From positions 38,295,050 to 38,359,049 of the forward strand of contig NC_068358.1 in the NCBI RefSeq assembly GCF_020536995.1: a stretch of DNA of 64,000 bases, in the 5' to 3' direction. A program made the position numbers and the translations under genes. Under the pieces are notes generated by a model. It made no database searches. It was not told the origin of the DNA and saw nothing but the letters and a program-made list of their open reading frames with translations. Of the stretch, positions 63,250-64,000 are shown piece by piece (position 1 is the first letter of the stretch; every line of letters begins with the position of its first letter). The DNA comes from Dreissena polymorpha. Taxonomy: Eukaryota > Mollusca > Bivalvia > Myida > Dreissenidae.

Positions 63250-63701
63250 CAAGGCTATTGTCAAGCAATATGGTCCCCTACCGACTCCAAAATTTGTCAG
63301 AAATTCCACCATTTTCAGAATTTTTTTGTTGCCATAGCAACCACAATTTTTGACGTAGGAACAAAATGAAATGACGTGCATAATGTCCATATTGCAAGTT
63401 TCATGAAAAAATATTAAGAACTTTTAAAGTTATCACAGGATCTAGAAAACCACTATTTTCAGCAGTATTTCTAGTCTATTTGTTGCCATAGCAACCAGAA
63501 TTTTTGACGTAGGAACAAAATGAAATGATGTGCGTAATGTCCATATTGCCATCTATCAATGTTTTAAGTTTCATGAAAAAATATTAAGAACTTTTAAAGT
63601 TATCGCAGGATCCAGAAAAGTGTGACAGACAGACTCACAGACAGACAGATACACTGAGAGCGCAAACCATCAGTCCCCTCCGGTGAAACCGGTAGGGGAC
63701 A
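63250..63701 (+). repeat. Pearl-like repeat, GTCCCCTACCGG family, two cores
   Basis: Starts 'ctattgtcaagcaatatgg' with 'gtcccctaccg' and ends 'accggtaggggac'. Two core units are 154 bases apart (acaaaatgaaatga at 63361 and 63515), with a tail of 'gacagacagactcacagaca'. Both cores contain gttgccatagcaac. Confidence 0.8.
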
Positions 63702-63827
63702 ATAAATAAAACAAATATATATAGCTTCAAATTTTTGTAATTTGTCATTTTGAAATAAAGTCTCTGCATCTTATTTATAAATCAGGCAGTTAGTACAAAG
63801 AAAAATTTCTGAGTATCGCTATGAGAA

Positions 63828-64000
63828 AAGGGCTTGCATGTGCATAGAGTGTCATCCCTATCTATGTGCAGTCCACACAAGCTAATCAGGGAATACACTT
63901 CTGGCCTAGACTTCATTTTTGTTCACAAGACTTTCTGTAAACGAAAAATTCCATAACAATTGGAAATTGTCCTCCCTGATAAGCCTGTGCGAATTACACA
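63828..64000. mobile_element. 9155-family MITE, cut by window end
   Basis: Reads 'aaaagggcttgcatgtgcat', 'gtgcagtccacacaagctaa', then 'ctgataagcctgtgcg' at the edge. It matches the left arm and centre of the family. The right end is outside the window. Confidence 0.75.

Overview
The window looks like nuclear DNA from a bivalve mollusc, most likely a heterodont such as a dreissenid mussel. This is inference from three things: AT-rich sequence with spliced protocadherin genes, pearl-type repeats with a tandem core and a GACGGACG tail, and a bivalve-type tRNA-derived SINE. There are no bacterial or phage signatures, no CRISPR array and no retrovirus-like element that I can recognise.

Two host genes are clear, and both encode protocadherins. 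Gene A is on the plus strand and its 5' part lies off the left edge: exons <1-2191, 5471-5609 and 6408-7186, with polyadenylation signals at 7258, 7622 and 7934. Gene B is on the minus strand: exons 28795-26053, 22549-22370, 21403-21271 and 18197-17764. They point tail to tail across about 10 kb. Both have the single-exon ectodomain plus membrane segment typical of protocadherins, followed by small cytoplasmic exons with matching splice phases and matching motifs (SGxGGSxxD, FSDD). They are diverged paralogues that should act as calcium-dependent adhesion and recognition receptors. Gene B carries a one-base frame break in a run of five C at 28101-28105, which may be an assembly error or a damaged allele.

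The interval between the two 3' ends holds a palindromic MITE (9155-9400) and a 4-kb satellite of about 90 copies of a 44-bp unit (9549-13512). Gene B's introns carry a 1.9-kb element with 35-bp inverted repeats (18441-20340) and another MITE copy (22600-22860).

From 29 to 59.8 kb I find no convincing host gene. This is AT-rich intergenic or upstream-intron sequence with pearl-like repeats (35.2, 44.9, 51.8, 52.2 and 54.4 kb), a tRNA-derived SINE inside inverted-repeat ends (46.9-47.4 kb), and two TA-flanked pogo/Tc1-type elements (48.9-50.1 and 56.05-57.66 kb). A hAT-like element with an exact 8-bp target duplication sits nested inside a pearl-like repeat (54.5-55.8 kb). A perfect RFX X-box palindrome lies at 38578.

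The right end has one probable terminal coding exon of an unidentified minus-strand gene (59860-60022). It also has a second hAT-like element whose empty-site paralogue lies about 0.4 kb away (60562-61802 versus 62148-62243), further pearl-like repeats, and a MITE cut by the window edge.
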